In this document: piece by piece, positions 1 to 9,654 of the stretch
Layout of the letters: each line of letters opens with the position of its first letter
How positions within the stretch are numbered: the first letter of the stretch is position 1
Assembly (NCBI GenBank): GCA_000818095.1
Contig: CP009416.1
Location: 383,501-447,500, forward strand
Direction: 5' to 3'
From: Jeotgalibacillus malaysiensis
Lineage (GTDB): Bacteria; Bacillota; Bacilli; Bacillales; Jeotgalibacillaceae
DNA: 64,000 nucleotides
Made by a program: the position numbers and the translations under genes
Notes under the pieces: model-generated
What the model was told of the DNA's origin: nothing
Database searches by the model: none
What the model saw: the letters and a program-made list of their open reading frames with translations, nothing else

Positions 1-1319
1 CCGCCAACTACGCCTCCCGGACGATGCGGGTACTTCTCCCAGGCTTTCGGTGCACCGGGGTAAATATCGATAATCGCATCATCTATTGTTGGATAGTAGT
101 GACGGATCGTCTGCAACATTTTTTCTGTGAACAGTGTCTTATTCAAATCATATTGAGATTTCGACTTCCAGCTTGCAAGGTTAATATGAGTACTGACTGT
201 GAGCGTCCTGAAACCCTCAGGTGCACGCTTGCGGTCGTTTTTATCTGAAGCGGAAAGAAATAAATGATTGCCTTCATCATGACTGTTGCCTTCAGGGCTC
301 ATGAGCTGCTGGAACAGTGGAAAATCTTCCGGCAGGTGCGTCTCATCCAGTGAAATATAAAGCGTCATCGTTCCCCATGTATCCTGCTTTGAACGCTTTT
401 TTAAACCGGGTGAAAGCTGGCTATATAAGTCTTCGTTCAGGATCTTTGGCAGCGACTGTATCGGAGCATTACATATTACATGATCTGCAGTCCTGATATT
501 ACCGCGATGATCCACAACTTCATAATGGTCTCTAACCTTCCTGATCTCAGTCACGCGTCTACCGAGAATCGCTTTTGCGCCGTTACGTTTCGCTGCATCG
601 GCAAGATCATAAGCGAACTGATACAAACCGCCTTGCACGTAATAAGCACCTTCATGGTAAATGTCGAGTGCCAGCACGCCCATCAGCATTGCGCAATCTT
701 TTGTCGTTGTCTGCATGCTATCGATCAGCTGTCCATCAAGAAAATGGATGAAGTCTTTGCATTCAAGTAGCCTGTGTTTTTTTAGCAGAGACTGAACGGT
801 CTTGAAAAAGTCCGGCGTCAATGTAACATGAGTCGGCTTTAGAGAAGTTAATAACTCAAACGCTTCTCTGCCTGTTTTAATCGGTAAGATCGGCAGTTTC
901 TTCATTAACAGGCGGATCTTAGCAGCCTTTTGATACACTTCTTTATAAAAAGCACCAATCGCATCACCGTAATCCGGGAAGGCCTGCTGCATGGCCTGTA
1001 CATGCTTTTGTCGGTCGGCATAGAAAGTCAGTGTACGTTCCCCGCGCTTAATTTTCATTACATCATCAAGTCTGAATGCGTCAGCCTTGATACCGAGGTG
1101 ACGAAACACTCTCTCGTGAATTCCGCCTTTTTCAAGTCCCATGCCAAGCGTTGCGCCAGATGCATACAAAAACTTATGGCGCTGAAACTTCCCGGCACAG
1201 CCGCCCCATTCCCTCGATGCTTCCAAAATGGTGACGCTTTTACCAGCCTGAGCAAGCAGCGCACCAGCAGTCAGTCCGCCGATCCCGCCACCGATCACAA
1301 TGATTTCTTCACGTGCCAT
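1..1319 (-). CDS. FAD-dependent oxidoreductase of the phytoene desaturase/CrtI type, C-terminus cut by window edge
   Basis: Read on the minus strand from the ATG at 1319, which follows an AAAGGAG site, an open frame runs off the window start (about 439 codons seen). The N-terminus shows a Rossmann FAD motif (VIGGGIGGLTAG, residues 7-18) followed by an acidic strand end (ILEAS) and a GG pair, the pattern of amine oxidase/CrtI-type flavoproteins. Such enzymes desaturate or isomerise polyenes or oxidise other lipophilic substrates. The visible end (PGAPKAWEKYPHRPGG) resembles the substrate-side C-terminal part of that family. No carotenoid genes are next to it, so the substrate is unknown. It is the most upstream gene of a minus-strand group. 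Confidence 0.8.
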   Translation of the reverse strand, partial: MAREEIIVIGGGIGGLTAGALLAQAGKSVTILEASREWGGCAGKFQRHKFLYASGATLGMGLEKGGIHERVFRHLGIKADAFRLDDVMKIKRGERTLTFYADRQKHVQAMQQAFPDYGDAIGAFYKEVYQKAAKIRLLMKKLPILPIKTGREAFELLTSLKPTHVTLTPDFFKTVQSLLKKHRLLECKDFIHFLDGQLIDSMQTTTKDCAMLMGVLALDIYHEGAYYVQGGLYQFAYDLADAAKRNGAKAILGRRVTEIRKVRDHYEVVDHRGNIRTADHVICNAPIQSLPKILNEDLYSQLSPGLKKRSKQDTWGTMTLYISLDETHLPEDFPLFQQLMSPEGNSHDEGNHLFLSASDKNDRKRAPEGFRTLTVSTHINLASWKSKSQYDLNKTLFTEKMLQTIRHYYPTIDDAIIDIYPGAPKAWEKYPHRPGGVVG

Positions 1320-1367
1320 TTGGTCCAACTCCTTTAACTAAAAGCTTAATAATTGAGGAAGAGGGGT

Positions 1368-2093
1368 TCAATTTTGAATACGCTCAGATGTTTTGTGATG
1401 AACCATTTTATTGCCAAGCCACCAGGTAATGATGAATACAATGAGTGCAGTGATTTCAAGCCCGATGATATAGATGATGCCATCACCGAAAATAGATAGG
1501 GCAGTATCGGAAGCAGGCGGGCCATTTAAAAAGAAATAGTTGCCGCCTGTGATACTGTTTGCCCACCAGATTCCGAGCGCGCAAAGGTTGAGCAGTGCCA
1601 GTGCATAGACAATCGAACTTTTTGGAAGTGTGTAATGATCACGTCTCAGCAGAAAAACGGCTGACAGCGGGATCGCCATATGCTGAATAAAGAACTTCCA
1701 GTAAAAGTAGTGCGGAAATGCATACGCCAGATCAGGTGTTAAAAGAGCGAAGATAGGCGGGAAGATCGCGATATAAAAATAGAAATAAAAGATTGGTTTG
1801 TTTGGTTTGAATAATAGGAACAAGCCGAAAAAAGTGCTGAATGAACAAAGCTGGAGCGGCAGGTAATTCGCTGCTTTCCAGATCCCGACTGACAGTGCCC
1901 AGATTTGATAACTGAGTTCAGAAATCACGAAGATGCCGGCAAAGAGGAGCGTCCACCGATTTGTATGTTTTACGAAGCCCTTCCATAGAAATAATCTCAA
2001 CCCGATGATGGTAATGAGAATAAAGAGGGTGAGCATGATGATGTGTTCTGTTGAAAAGAGTATAAATCGTTCCTGGACTTCAGCTGAAAACAT
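1368..2093 (-). CDS. TIGR02206/YwaF-like integral membrane protein
   Basis: A 241-residue, very hydrophobic protein with about seven predicted membrane segments, rich in aromatic residues. The pattern (FSTEHIIMLTLF near the start, WALSVGIW, LPLQLCSFSTFFG around residues 78-90, then HYFYWKFFIQH) is that of the YwaF/TIGR02206 family of Bacillales, whose function is unknown. An ATG with a GAGGTGAG-type site just upstream supports the start. It ends 48 bases before the FAD oxidoreductase on the same strand, so the two may be cotranscribed, but nothing in the sequence links their roles. Confidence 0.7.
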   Translation of the reverse strand: MFSAEVQERFILFSTEHIIMLTLFILITIIGLRLFLWKGFVKHTNRWTLLFAGIFVISELSYQIWALSVGIWKAANYLPLQLCSFSTFFGLFLLFKPNKPIFYFYFYIAIFPPIFALLTPDLAYAFPHYFYWKFFIQHMAIPLSAVFLLRRDHYTLPKSSIVYALALLNLCALGIWWANSITGGNYFFLNGPPASDTALSIFGDGIIYIIGLEITALIVFIITWWLGNKMVHHKTSERIQN

Positions 2094-2130
2094 GTGCTCA
2101 CCTCAATCAAAAGTAATGGGTTGATGGTAA

Positions 2131-2181
2131 AAGAATACCCGGACAGCTTCCTCATCTAACATTGAAGCGGTCCGGGTATTG
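2131..2181 (-). terminator. Rho-independent terminator after the pseudouridine synthase
   Basis: A stem of about 14 pairs (AATACCCGGACAGCTTC against GAAGCGGTCCGGGTATT, with one mismatch or bulge) follows the stop at 2188, and a CTTTT tract follows on the minus strand. Confidence 0.8.
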
Positions 2182-2187
2182 TGTCAT

Positions 2188-2895
2188 TTACCATTCTTTC
2201 GGTTCATAATCCAATTCTTTAAACAACTGTGTGCGTTCTTTCTTCGTCAGGTCACGCCACTGACCAACTGGCAGGTTGTTCAGCTGGATATTCATAATCC
2301 GCGTACGCTGCAGGCGGTACACTTCATAGCCGAGTGCTTCACACATACGGCGAATCTGGCGGTTCATGCCCTGCGTTAATGTGATCTGGAAGTCAAACTT
2401 GGAAAGCTCAACGACTTTTGCAGGCTTTGTTTTCGTGCCAAGAATTTTTACACCTTCAGACATTTGCTTAATGAAATCAGGGGTAATCGGTTTATCGACT
2501 GAGACAATATATTCTTTCTCATGTTCATTCTCAGGGCGGAGGATCTCATTGATAATGTCTCCATCATTTGTCAGGAGAATTAGTCCTTCAGATTCTTTGT
2601 CGAGACGGCCGACGTGTGAAATACGGAGCGGGTGGTTCACAAGGTCGATGATGTTTCCTTTTACACCTTTTTCAGATGTACATGTGATTCCGACCGGCTT
2701 GTTAAGGGCGATATAAACGTTGTTTTTTGCAAGGCGGATGGTTTGTCCATTGACAAGGACCTCATCGCCAGGCTCGATCTGCATACCGATTTTGGCTTTC
2801 TTGCCGTTCACCTTTACTTTGCCTTCCTCGATCAGGCGGTCAGCACCGCGGCGTGAAGCTTTGCCGGAGTCGCTGATAAATTTATTTAAACGCAT
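2188..2895 (-). CDS. rluF: 23S rRNA pseudouridine synthase, RluF/RluB type
   Basis: A 235-residue member of the RsuA/RluB/E/F family. Residues 1-50 form an S4-type RNA-binding domain ([21 protein letters not shown]). The catalytic domain follows with KPVG (66-69) and the catalytic aspartate D99 in [18 protein letters not shown]. The late motif [15 protein letters not shown] is also typical. These enzymes isomerise a specific uridine in large-subunit rRNA. The spelling RLDKESEGL, with DLTKKE near the end, fits the RluF group best, although RluB/YjbO-like assignment is possible. It has its own terminator and starts 82 bases from a 21-bp periodic array. Confidence 0.85.
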   Translation of the reverse strand: MRLNKFISDSGKASRRGADRLIEEGKVKVNGKKAKIGMQIEPGDEVLVNGQTIRLAKNNVYIALNKPVGITCTSEKGVKGNIIDLVNHPLRISHVGRLDKESEGLILLTNDGDIINEILRPENEHEKEYIVSVDKPITPDFIKQMSEGVKILGTKTKPAKVVELSKFDFQITLTQGMNRQIRRMCEALGYEVYRLQRTRIMNIQLNNLPVGQWRDLTKKERTQLFKELDYEPKEW

Positions 2896-2977
2896 ATTGT
2901 CACTTCCTATATCAGATTCGTTTATTTAGTATAACAGGTTTGGGGTGGGGGGAGGAAGGGTGGTGGTTTTGGGTGTG

Positions 2978-3103
2978 GTTCGTAGAAAGTTTGGCAATGT
3001 TCGTAGAAAAGTAAGTGACGTTCTTAGAAAAAATGGATGTGTTCTTAGAATAGACAGTGGTGTTCGGAGAAAAACAGACTTGGTTCGTAGAATAGTATCT
3101 AAA
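2978..3103 (+). repeat. 21-bp periodic array A1 (word GTTCKTAGAAAA, six units)
   Basis: The word GTTCGTAGAAA or a close variant starts at 2978, 2999, 3020, 3041, 3062 and 3083, exactly 21 bp apart every time. The first 11-12 bases are conserved and the next 9 vary freely. The array fills the gap between katG and rluF, both on the minus strand, downstream of the katG terminator. Because 21 is a multiple of three, one minus frame stays open and reads as repeated LRT heptads; I regard that as an artefact. Confidence 0.9.
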
Positions 3104-3148
3104 GACCTACGTCGAGATGGATTCATAAAATCAGAATACAAATAAAAA

Positions 3149-3180
3149 ATCCGGAAAGCGCACAAAGCGCTCTCCGGATT
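3149..3180 (-). terminator. katG terminator
   Basis: On the minus strand AATCCGGAGAGCGC pairs with GCGCTTTCCGGATT across a 5-base loop, followed by TTTTTATT. It lies 14 bases after the katG stop. Confidence 0.9.
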
Positions 3181-3193
3181 CCACAACTAAATC

Positions 3194-5494
<2,301 letters not shown>

Positions 5495-5498
5495 TCAG

Positions 5499-5525
5499 AT
5501 TATAATTATAATAAATTACTGACAA
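5499..5525 (-). promoter_or_regulatory. katG promoter overlapping a PerR-like box
   Basis: TTATAATTATAATAA at 5500-5514 matches the Bacillus PerR box TTATAATNATTATAA at all but one defined position. On the minus strand TTGTCA (5525-5520) and TATAAT (5504-5499), 15 bp apart, make a plausible sigma-A promoter, and the box covers its -10 side. Just downstream, an inverted repeat GAGAATG-N10-CATTCTC (5473-5496) lies in the leader. Repression by PerR is inferred from the match. Confidence 0.65.
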
Positions 5526-5648
5526 AAGTAAAAGCTAAAACACTTGGAAACTTTTAATAGGAAATTATTTCTATATGAAACGCTTTCGTGATACAATTGT
5601 ATAGTAAATTCTGAAATTAATCACGAAATAACCTGAGAGGAGGGTGAA

Positions 5649-5879
5649 ATGAGTAGAAGAAAGAGATATCTCATAAGCTTGATTCTGGGGTTATTAACCG
5701 GATTATTTATTGTTCCAATGGTGATTGACTGGATGGGGTTTTCACTAGCTGAGTTTTATAATCAGACATTTAATGAACATAAACTAGCCGGAGGAATCAC
5801 AGGAGCGACCGTGATAATCATTGTAACGTATTTTGCCGGCAGATCATTTATTAAAGAGTATCGCTCAATTGAAGAATAG
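5649..5879 (+). CDS. Small two-span membrane protein, unknown function
   Basis: A 76-residue protein starting at an ATG behind a strong GAGAGGAGGGTGAA site. It has two hydrophobic segments (roughly residues 7-27 and 46-66) separated by a polar stretch, and charged ends. I do not recognise a family. It stands alone, divergent from katG and convergent with trhO, with which it shares a bidirectional terminator. Confidence 0.65.
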   Translation: MSRRKRYLISLILGLLTGLFIVPMVIDWMGFSLAEFYNQTFNEHKLAGGITGATVIIIVTYFAGRSFIKEYRSIEE

Positions 5880-5884
5880 TATAA

Positions 5885-5921
5885 AAAAGCTGCCGGGGAG
5901 ACAGACTCCCCGGCAGCTTTT
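5885..5921. terminator. Bidirectional terminator between the small membrane gene and trhO
   Basis: A 15-pair perfect stem (AAAAGCTGCCGGGGA with TCCCCGGCAGCTTTT) and a 7-base loop, with A and T runs on either side. It can stop transcripts from both convergent genes. Confidence 0.9.
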
Positions 5922-5929
5922 ACATGTCC

Positions 5930-6889
5930 TTATTGCTTCGCAGTTAACTCTTCTTCAAGTACTGCAAGACGCTTTTCGACTTCTTCGCCAGTCAGACCCA
6001 TACGGATGCTGTAACGGTTGCGAACGTTCTTCGCGCACTCAATAGAGCAGCCGCCAAGATATTTCTCTTCGTTTTCTTCATGCGCAAGGATCTGCTTGTT
6101 GCAGTCAGGGTTTGAGCAGTTGATATATCGCTCACAAGGCGTGCCGTCGAAATGATCACGACCGACAACTACGTGCTCAACCTGGTTAATAGGAACAGTC
6201 AGGCGCTCGTCAAATACATACATTTGACCGTCCCACAGCTGCCCTTTTACTTCAGGGTCTTTACCGTAAGTTGCGATACCGCCGTGAAGCTGTGCAGCAT
6301 CCTCAAAGCCTTCTTTTACTAACCAGCCGGAGAATTTCTCACAGCGGATTCCGCCTGTGCAATACGTAAGCACGCGCTTACCTTCAAGCATATGACGGTT
6401 TTCTCTTACCCAGTTCGGCAGGTCACGGAATGTCTCAACATCCGGACGGATTGCGCCGCGGAAATGACCTACGTCGTACTCATATGTGTTACGCGCATCA
6501 AGAACAATTGTGTCCTCACGCTGCATTTCTTCATAAAATTCCTTTGGTGACAGGTAACGGCCTGTTAATTCATTCGGATTAATATCATCCTCAAGGCTTA
6601 AATTCACAAGCTCCGGACGAGGGCGCACGTGCATCTTTTTAAATGTGTGACCTTCCGCCTCATCAATTTTAAATACGATCCCTTCAAAGAGAGGGTTATT
6701 CTTCATTGCTTCCATATAAGCATCTGTCTGCTCGATCGTACCTGAGCAAGTTCCGTTGATGCCTTCATGCGCAACAAGAATACGGCCCTTCAGACCAAGT
6801 TCCTTACAGAAATCGAGGTGCTCTGCAGCAACTGCTTCAGGGTCTTCGATCTTTGTATAGTGATAATAAAGTAATACTCTGTAATCCAT
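5930..6889 (-). CDS. trhO: tRNA uridine(34) hydroxylase TrhO (rhodanese-domain)
   Basis: A 319-residue protein of the TrhO/YbfQ family, which makes 5-hydroxyuridine at tRNA position 34 with molecular oxygen. An N-terminal acylphosphatase-like domain ([21 protein letters not shown] around 41-47) is followed by a rhodanese domain with the loop CTGGIRCEK (C177). A C-terminal cysteine cluster (CSNPDCN...CSIEC) could bind a metal. I chose the start MDYRVLLY at 6889 because AGGTGG lies 8 bases upstream; the in-frame GTG 12 bases earlier overlaps that site. It is a single-gene unit with a strong stem-loop at the predicted 5' end of its message. Confidence 0.93.
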   Translation of the reverse strand: MDYRVLLYYHYTKIEDPEAVAAEHLDFCKELGLKGRILVAHEGINGTCSGTIEQTDAYMEAMKNNPLFEGIVFKIDEAEGHTFKKMHVRPRPELVNLSLEDDINPNELTGRYLSPKEFYEEMQREDTIVLDARNTYEYDVGHFRGAIRPDVETFRDLPNWVRENRHMLEGKRVLTYCTGGIRCEKFSGWLVKEGFEDAAQLHGGIATYGKDPEVKGQLWDGQMYVFDERLTVPINQVEHVVVGRDHFDGTPCERYINCSNPDCNKQILAHEENEEKYLGGCSIECAKNVRNRYSIRMGLTGEEVEKRLAVLEEELTAKQ

Positions 6890-6927
6890 TTTTTCTTCCA
6901 CCTATCATATTATTTTGCAGGAATAAC

Positions 6928-6970
6928 CTGATGGCGCAGAGTTGTTCAAAACTCTCCATCAGATATTATA
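6928..6970 (-). promoter_or_regulatory. trhO -10 element and 5' leader stem-loop
   Basis: On the minus strand TATAAT (6970-6965) is followed a few bases later by CTGATGG-AGAGTT-loop-AACTCT-CCATCAG (6962-6928), a strong hairpin with one 3-base bulge. No T run follows, so it is not a terminator. It would sit at the extreme 5' end of the trhO message, where such stems protect mRNA from 5' decay. That role is inferred. Confidence 0.5.
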
Positions 6971-7068
6971 ACAGAGGTATGTACCTTTAAGGAAGAGGGA
7001 ATCAATGTCTTATAAAAGTGGTAAATTATATAGTGAGTAATATTCACCATTAAAAAGGAGGATTCCTC

Positions 7069-7851
7069 ATGCTCACAGACGACTGGTTCACAGTGCAGCG
7101 AATTGACGCATGTACCTATGCAATAAGCGAGTACGGTCATTGGGAAAAGGTGCATTCTTTTTTACTGATAGGTGAGAAAAAGGCTGTTTTGATTGATACC
7201 GGACTGGGCATTGATGATATTAAAAGAATCACAGATCAGCTTACTGATTTGCCTATTTACGTAGTAACAACGCATGTGCACACAGATCATATCGGCTGTC
7301 ATGGATCGTTTGAACATATTTATGTTCATAAAGGGGATCAGAGATGGCTAGCAAAAGGGATTGAGGGACTCTCGATTGAGCAGGTGAGAAAGGAGATCAG
7401 GAAGGAAATTACTAAGCCTGTTTCGCCATCCTTTGACCCTGAGACGTACGAGCCGTATACAGGGAAGCCGACTGGTCTGCTTGAGGATGGAGACGTCATG
7501 GATCTCGGGAATAGAAAGCTGCAGATCATTCATACACCGGGACATTCTCCGGGACATATTTCTATTTTTGATGAAACGAACGGTTATTTATTCACGGGTG
7601 ATATTTTGTATGATGAGACGCCTGTTTACGCCTTTTATCCATTAACTGATCCTGAGGCACTGATTGAGTCGTGGGAAAAGATTGCGGCACTGAAAGGAGT
7701 AAAGAAGGTGTTTGGTTCGCATAATTCTATAGGGCTTGAGCCCGGGATCCTGCTTGAAGCAAAGAATGCGGCTATCTTTTTGAGAGAGCATGACCTGGCG
7801 AGGTTTGGGACTGGGGTTCATGAGTTTAATGGGTTTAGTGTGAAGTTCTGA
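7069..7851 (+). CDS. MBL-fold metallo-hydrolase
   Basis: A 260-residue metallo-beta-lactamase-fold protein. The zinc motif is TTHVHTDHIG (H69, H71, D73, H74), with a further ligand histidine in HTPGHSPGHI (about residues 156-165), the bridging aspartate in FTGDILY and a late SHNS. The length and lack of extra domains fit small general hydrolases of the glyoxalase II-like branch. The substrate cannot be told. An AAAAAGGAGG site precedes the ATG. It is divergent from trhO and is followed by a periodic array that carries an IS insertion. Confidence 0.85.
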   Translation: MLTDDWFTVQRIDACTYAISEYGHWEKVHSFLLIGEKKAVLIDTGLGIDDIKRITDQLTDLPIYVVTTHVHTDHIGCHGSFEHIYVHKGDQRWLAKGIEGLSIEQVRKEIRKEITKPVSPSFDPETYEPYTGKPTGLLEDGDVMDLGNRKLQIIHTPGHSPGHISIFDETNGYLFTGDILYDETPVYAFYPLTDPEALIESWEKIAALKGVKKVFGSHNSIGLEPGILLEAKNAAIFLREHDLARFGTGVHEFNGFSVKF

Positions 7852-7864
7852 GTTTTAAGGTGGG

Positions 7865-7885
7865 ATTGGATCAGCTTCGGTTCGG
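7865..7885 (-). repeat. Left remnant of periodic array E1, cut by an IS3 element
   Basis: ATTGGATCAGCTTCG at 7865 matches the word of the array that continues on the far side of the insertion sequence (ATTCGATCAGCTTT at 9529). The IS begins within about one unit of it, so this is the outermost repeat of a once continuous array. Confidence 0.7.
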
Positions 7886-8072
7886 CCCCCTAATGTTGGA
7901 CACGATTTGTTTTGTTGTTGAAAGAATTTTAGCACATTCCAAACTGATGATAAAACTTGGTACTAAGGCTTCAACGGCCTTGTCTTCGTACTTAGGTGAT
8001 CAGAGAAGGTTTTTTAAGGCTGACCTCACAGTGATCAGCCATTATCATCGCTTGACCAGATACAATCATCTC

Positions 8073-9017
8073 CTAGAGATTGATTGAGAAGGCAGTACAA
8101 TTGTTTTTAACTGCTTCGAAGAATTTCTTCGGTGACAGATTGCCAAGGCTGCCGTGCGGTCTGCGTTCGTTGTAAAATTTCACATAGTCGTTGATATAGT
8201 ATATCGCATGATCGAACGTCACCAGCTCAACCTCGTGACGAACTATACACTCACGTTGTAACTGGCTGTGATATGACTCGATAAAGGCATTCAGGTTGGG
8301 AGATGCATTCGGTATACGCTCATGGTAAAGACCATGAAACGCGCAATATTTCGCAAAACTGTGACTGATAAACTGTGGTCCATTGTCTGTACGGATGATC
8401 AGTTTCTGCTCACCACTCCCTGGCTTCAGATGCACCTTGCGTCGTAAGATGGCTTTCATCACCGTCCGCATTACGTCTTCAGACCTGCAGGTCCTTCCGC
8501 AATAATACCCGACGATCTGTCGGTCGTAGACATCGATAACGTTACACGTCATCAGAAAGAACCCAGCTTCTTTTAAGGGGACATATTTGATGTCCATCTG
8601 CCAAAGTTGGTTAACGGCTGTCACGCTCCGGTTTCTCGCGAGTTGGCGCTTAGGACGGTTGGTCTTACTTCGTTTTTTTAATACGCCGAGCTCCTTACAA
8701 AGTCGATAGACTTTTTTGGCATTGATCACTAACTTCCTCTCTGTCCTCAAGAGGATACCCCACTTTCGATAGCCTAGACCTCCGATCAAATCGTCTTCGC
8801 TGAACTCACAGAGAAACTCTTTAATCTCTTCATCAGAGACTGGCGTGCCATCTAAAGTGTATGAGACCCCTGGAAAGGGTCGTCCTCTCTTCTTCATCTG
8901 GATGTTCCCTCCCATCATCAATTGATAGTAGTAGGTCGAGCGGCCAAGTCCGAGTATTGAAAGAACTCTCTTAGCCTGGAAGCCTTGGTCGATCCATTGT
9001 TTTGCGATCTCATGCAT
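8073..9017 (-). CDS. IS3-family transposase OrfB (DDE integrase domain)
   Basis: 314 residues from the internal ATG. The integrase core is complete: first D in QLWQMDIKYV, second D in IIRTDNGPQF, and E in NAFIESYHSQLQREC, with the usual 35-residue DD-E gap. An N-terminal HTH_21-like segment precedes it. In IS3 elements the active enzyme is an OrfAB fusion made by -1 frameshifting; here the orfB frame is open upstream to the A8 slippery run in orfA, so the fusion can form. The C-terminus keeps the YNERRPHGSLG motif. Confidence 0.95.
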   Translation of the reverse strand: MHEIAKQWIDQGFQAKRVLSILGLGRSTYYYQLMMGGNIQMKKRGRPFPGVSYTLDGTPVSDEEIKEFLCEFSEDDLIGGLGYRKWGILLRTERKLVINAKKVYRLCKELGVLKKRSKTNRPKRQLARNRSVTAVNQLWQMDIKYVPLKEAGFFLMTCNVIDVYDRQIVGYYCGRTCRSEDVMRTVMKAILRRKVHLKPGSGEQKLIIRTDNGPQFISHSFAKYCAFHGLYHERIPNASPNLNAFIESYHSQLQRECIVRHEVELVTFDHAIYYINDYVKFYNERRPHGSLGNLSPKKFFEAVKNNCTAFSINL

Positions 9018-9025
9018 TTCTGATA

Positions 9026-9337
9026 TTAGTAAGGTCTTTTTTTTACAAGGTCTTTTAAGACCGCGATTTCCAACTCTTTCTCACCAAGCAGACGCATCGC
9101 TCGTTCGTACTGCTGCTTGTAATAGTCACCCGATTTTTCAAGAGGAAGAACTTCCCCTGATTCCACCTCCGCCTCCATCTCTTCTCGGACTTCATCTCCA
9201 TACTCATTCATCCAAGCAGTCAAAGTACTACGATGAACGCCTGCTGTCTTGGCAGTTGTGACGATCTTGTTGGTCTCGAGTGCCATTCGGACATATTTCT
9301 TTTTGATCTCTTCAAAAGCCTGAACCTTCTTTCGCAT
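9026..9337 (-). CDS. IS3-family transposase OrfA
   Basis: 103 residues with an N-terminal helix-turn-helix (VTTAKTAGVHRSTLTAWMNEYG, about residues 26-47) and a C-terminal heptad-rich part (LLGEKELEIAVLKDLV) that would form the leucine zipper used for multimerisation. It ends in KKRPY just past the A8 run. It recognises the element ends and provides the N-terminal part of the OrfAB fusion. Confidence 0.92.
   Translation of the reverse strand: MRKKVQAFEEIKKKYVRMALETNKIVTTAKTAGVHRSTLTAWMNEYGDEVREEMEAEVESGEVLPLEKSGDYYKQQYERAMRLLGEKELEIAVLKDLVKKRPY
9037..9044 (-). other. A8 slippery site for -1 frameshifting, orfA to orfB
   Basis: On the minus strand GTAAAAAAAAGACC occurs four codons before the orfA stop. 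Slipping back one base on A-AAA-AAG enters the open orfB frame (K-K-D-L-L-I-S-E-M-H), giving OrfAB. This is the standard IS3 arrangement. Confidence 0.8.
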
Positions 9338-9414
9338 AAAAGTGCCCCCTTTCCTGTGGAGTCGTTTGATATCAGTGTAAATCCAACATCAATTCGTGTC
9401 CAAGGTATTAAGGG

Positions 9415-9591
9415 GGCTAGAAAGGCTTTAGTGATATATCGTGCACCTTTTCGAATATATCTTATACCTTTTCGTTTATTCCGTCGGCAATCGTTTACAC
9501 AGGGGGATTTACATCATCTTCGCGTGTAATTCGATCAGCTTTCCAGTTTATTACGTCAGCTTTTACTTTTATTCATCCCCTCAACAAAGCG
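9415..9591 (-). repeat. 21-bp periodic array E1, right part (word ATTCGATCAGCTTT)
   Basis: Units, read on the plus strand, start at 9436, 9457, 9478, then after a 30-bp step at 9508, 9529, 9550 and 9571. The clearest are ATTCGATCAGCTTT (9529) and ATTACGTCAGCTTT (9550). A damaged unit next to the IS end (about 9416) and the unit at 7865 extend it to the left. It lies between convergent genes. Confidence 0.75.
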
Positions 9592-9606
9592 TCTTTCCAA
9601 ATAACG

Positions 9607-9643
9607 AAAAAGCCCGGGCAAAAAATCATAGGCTCCGGGCTTT
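9607..9643 (-). terminator. Terminator after the binding lipoprotein gene
   Basis: On the minus strand AAAGCCCGGAGCC pairs with GGCCCGGGCTTTTT-type sequence across an A/T-rich loop, 12 bases after the stop at 9655. Confidence 0.8.
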
Positions 9644-9654
9644 CATCACTCTCT

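Larger units (their letters stand above)
7885..9417. mobile_element. IS3-family insertion sequence, about 1.53 kb
   Basis: The ends are imperfect inverted repeats: GCCCCCTAATGTTGGACACG on the left and the complement of a right end reading GCCCCCTTAATACCTTGGAC. Inside are overlapping minus-strand orfA and orfB with a frameshift site. Both ends carry the same GGC triplet (7884-7886 and 9415-9417), so a 3-bp target duplication is possible and the boundaries are uncertain by 2-3 bases. About 180 bases at the left end (7887-8072) hold no gene. The copy appears intact. Confidence 0.9.

Noticed and set aside
2926-3186. Minus-strand frame of 86 codons with repeated LRT heptads over array A1
   Set aside because: The frame stays open because the 21-bp period is seven codons. 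There is no good ribosome binding site, and the same happens in arrays A3 and D, in other reading directions relative to the word.
5575-5600. Catabolite (cre) site near GAAACGCTTTCGTG
   Set aside because: It is one base short of the consensus spacing and the adjacent gene has no carbon-related role.
6928-6962. Riboswitch or T-box in front of trhO
   Set aside because: Only a single simple stem-loop is present, with no terminator partner, specifier loop or conserved core.
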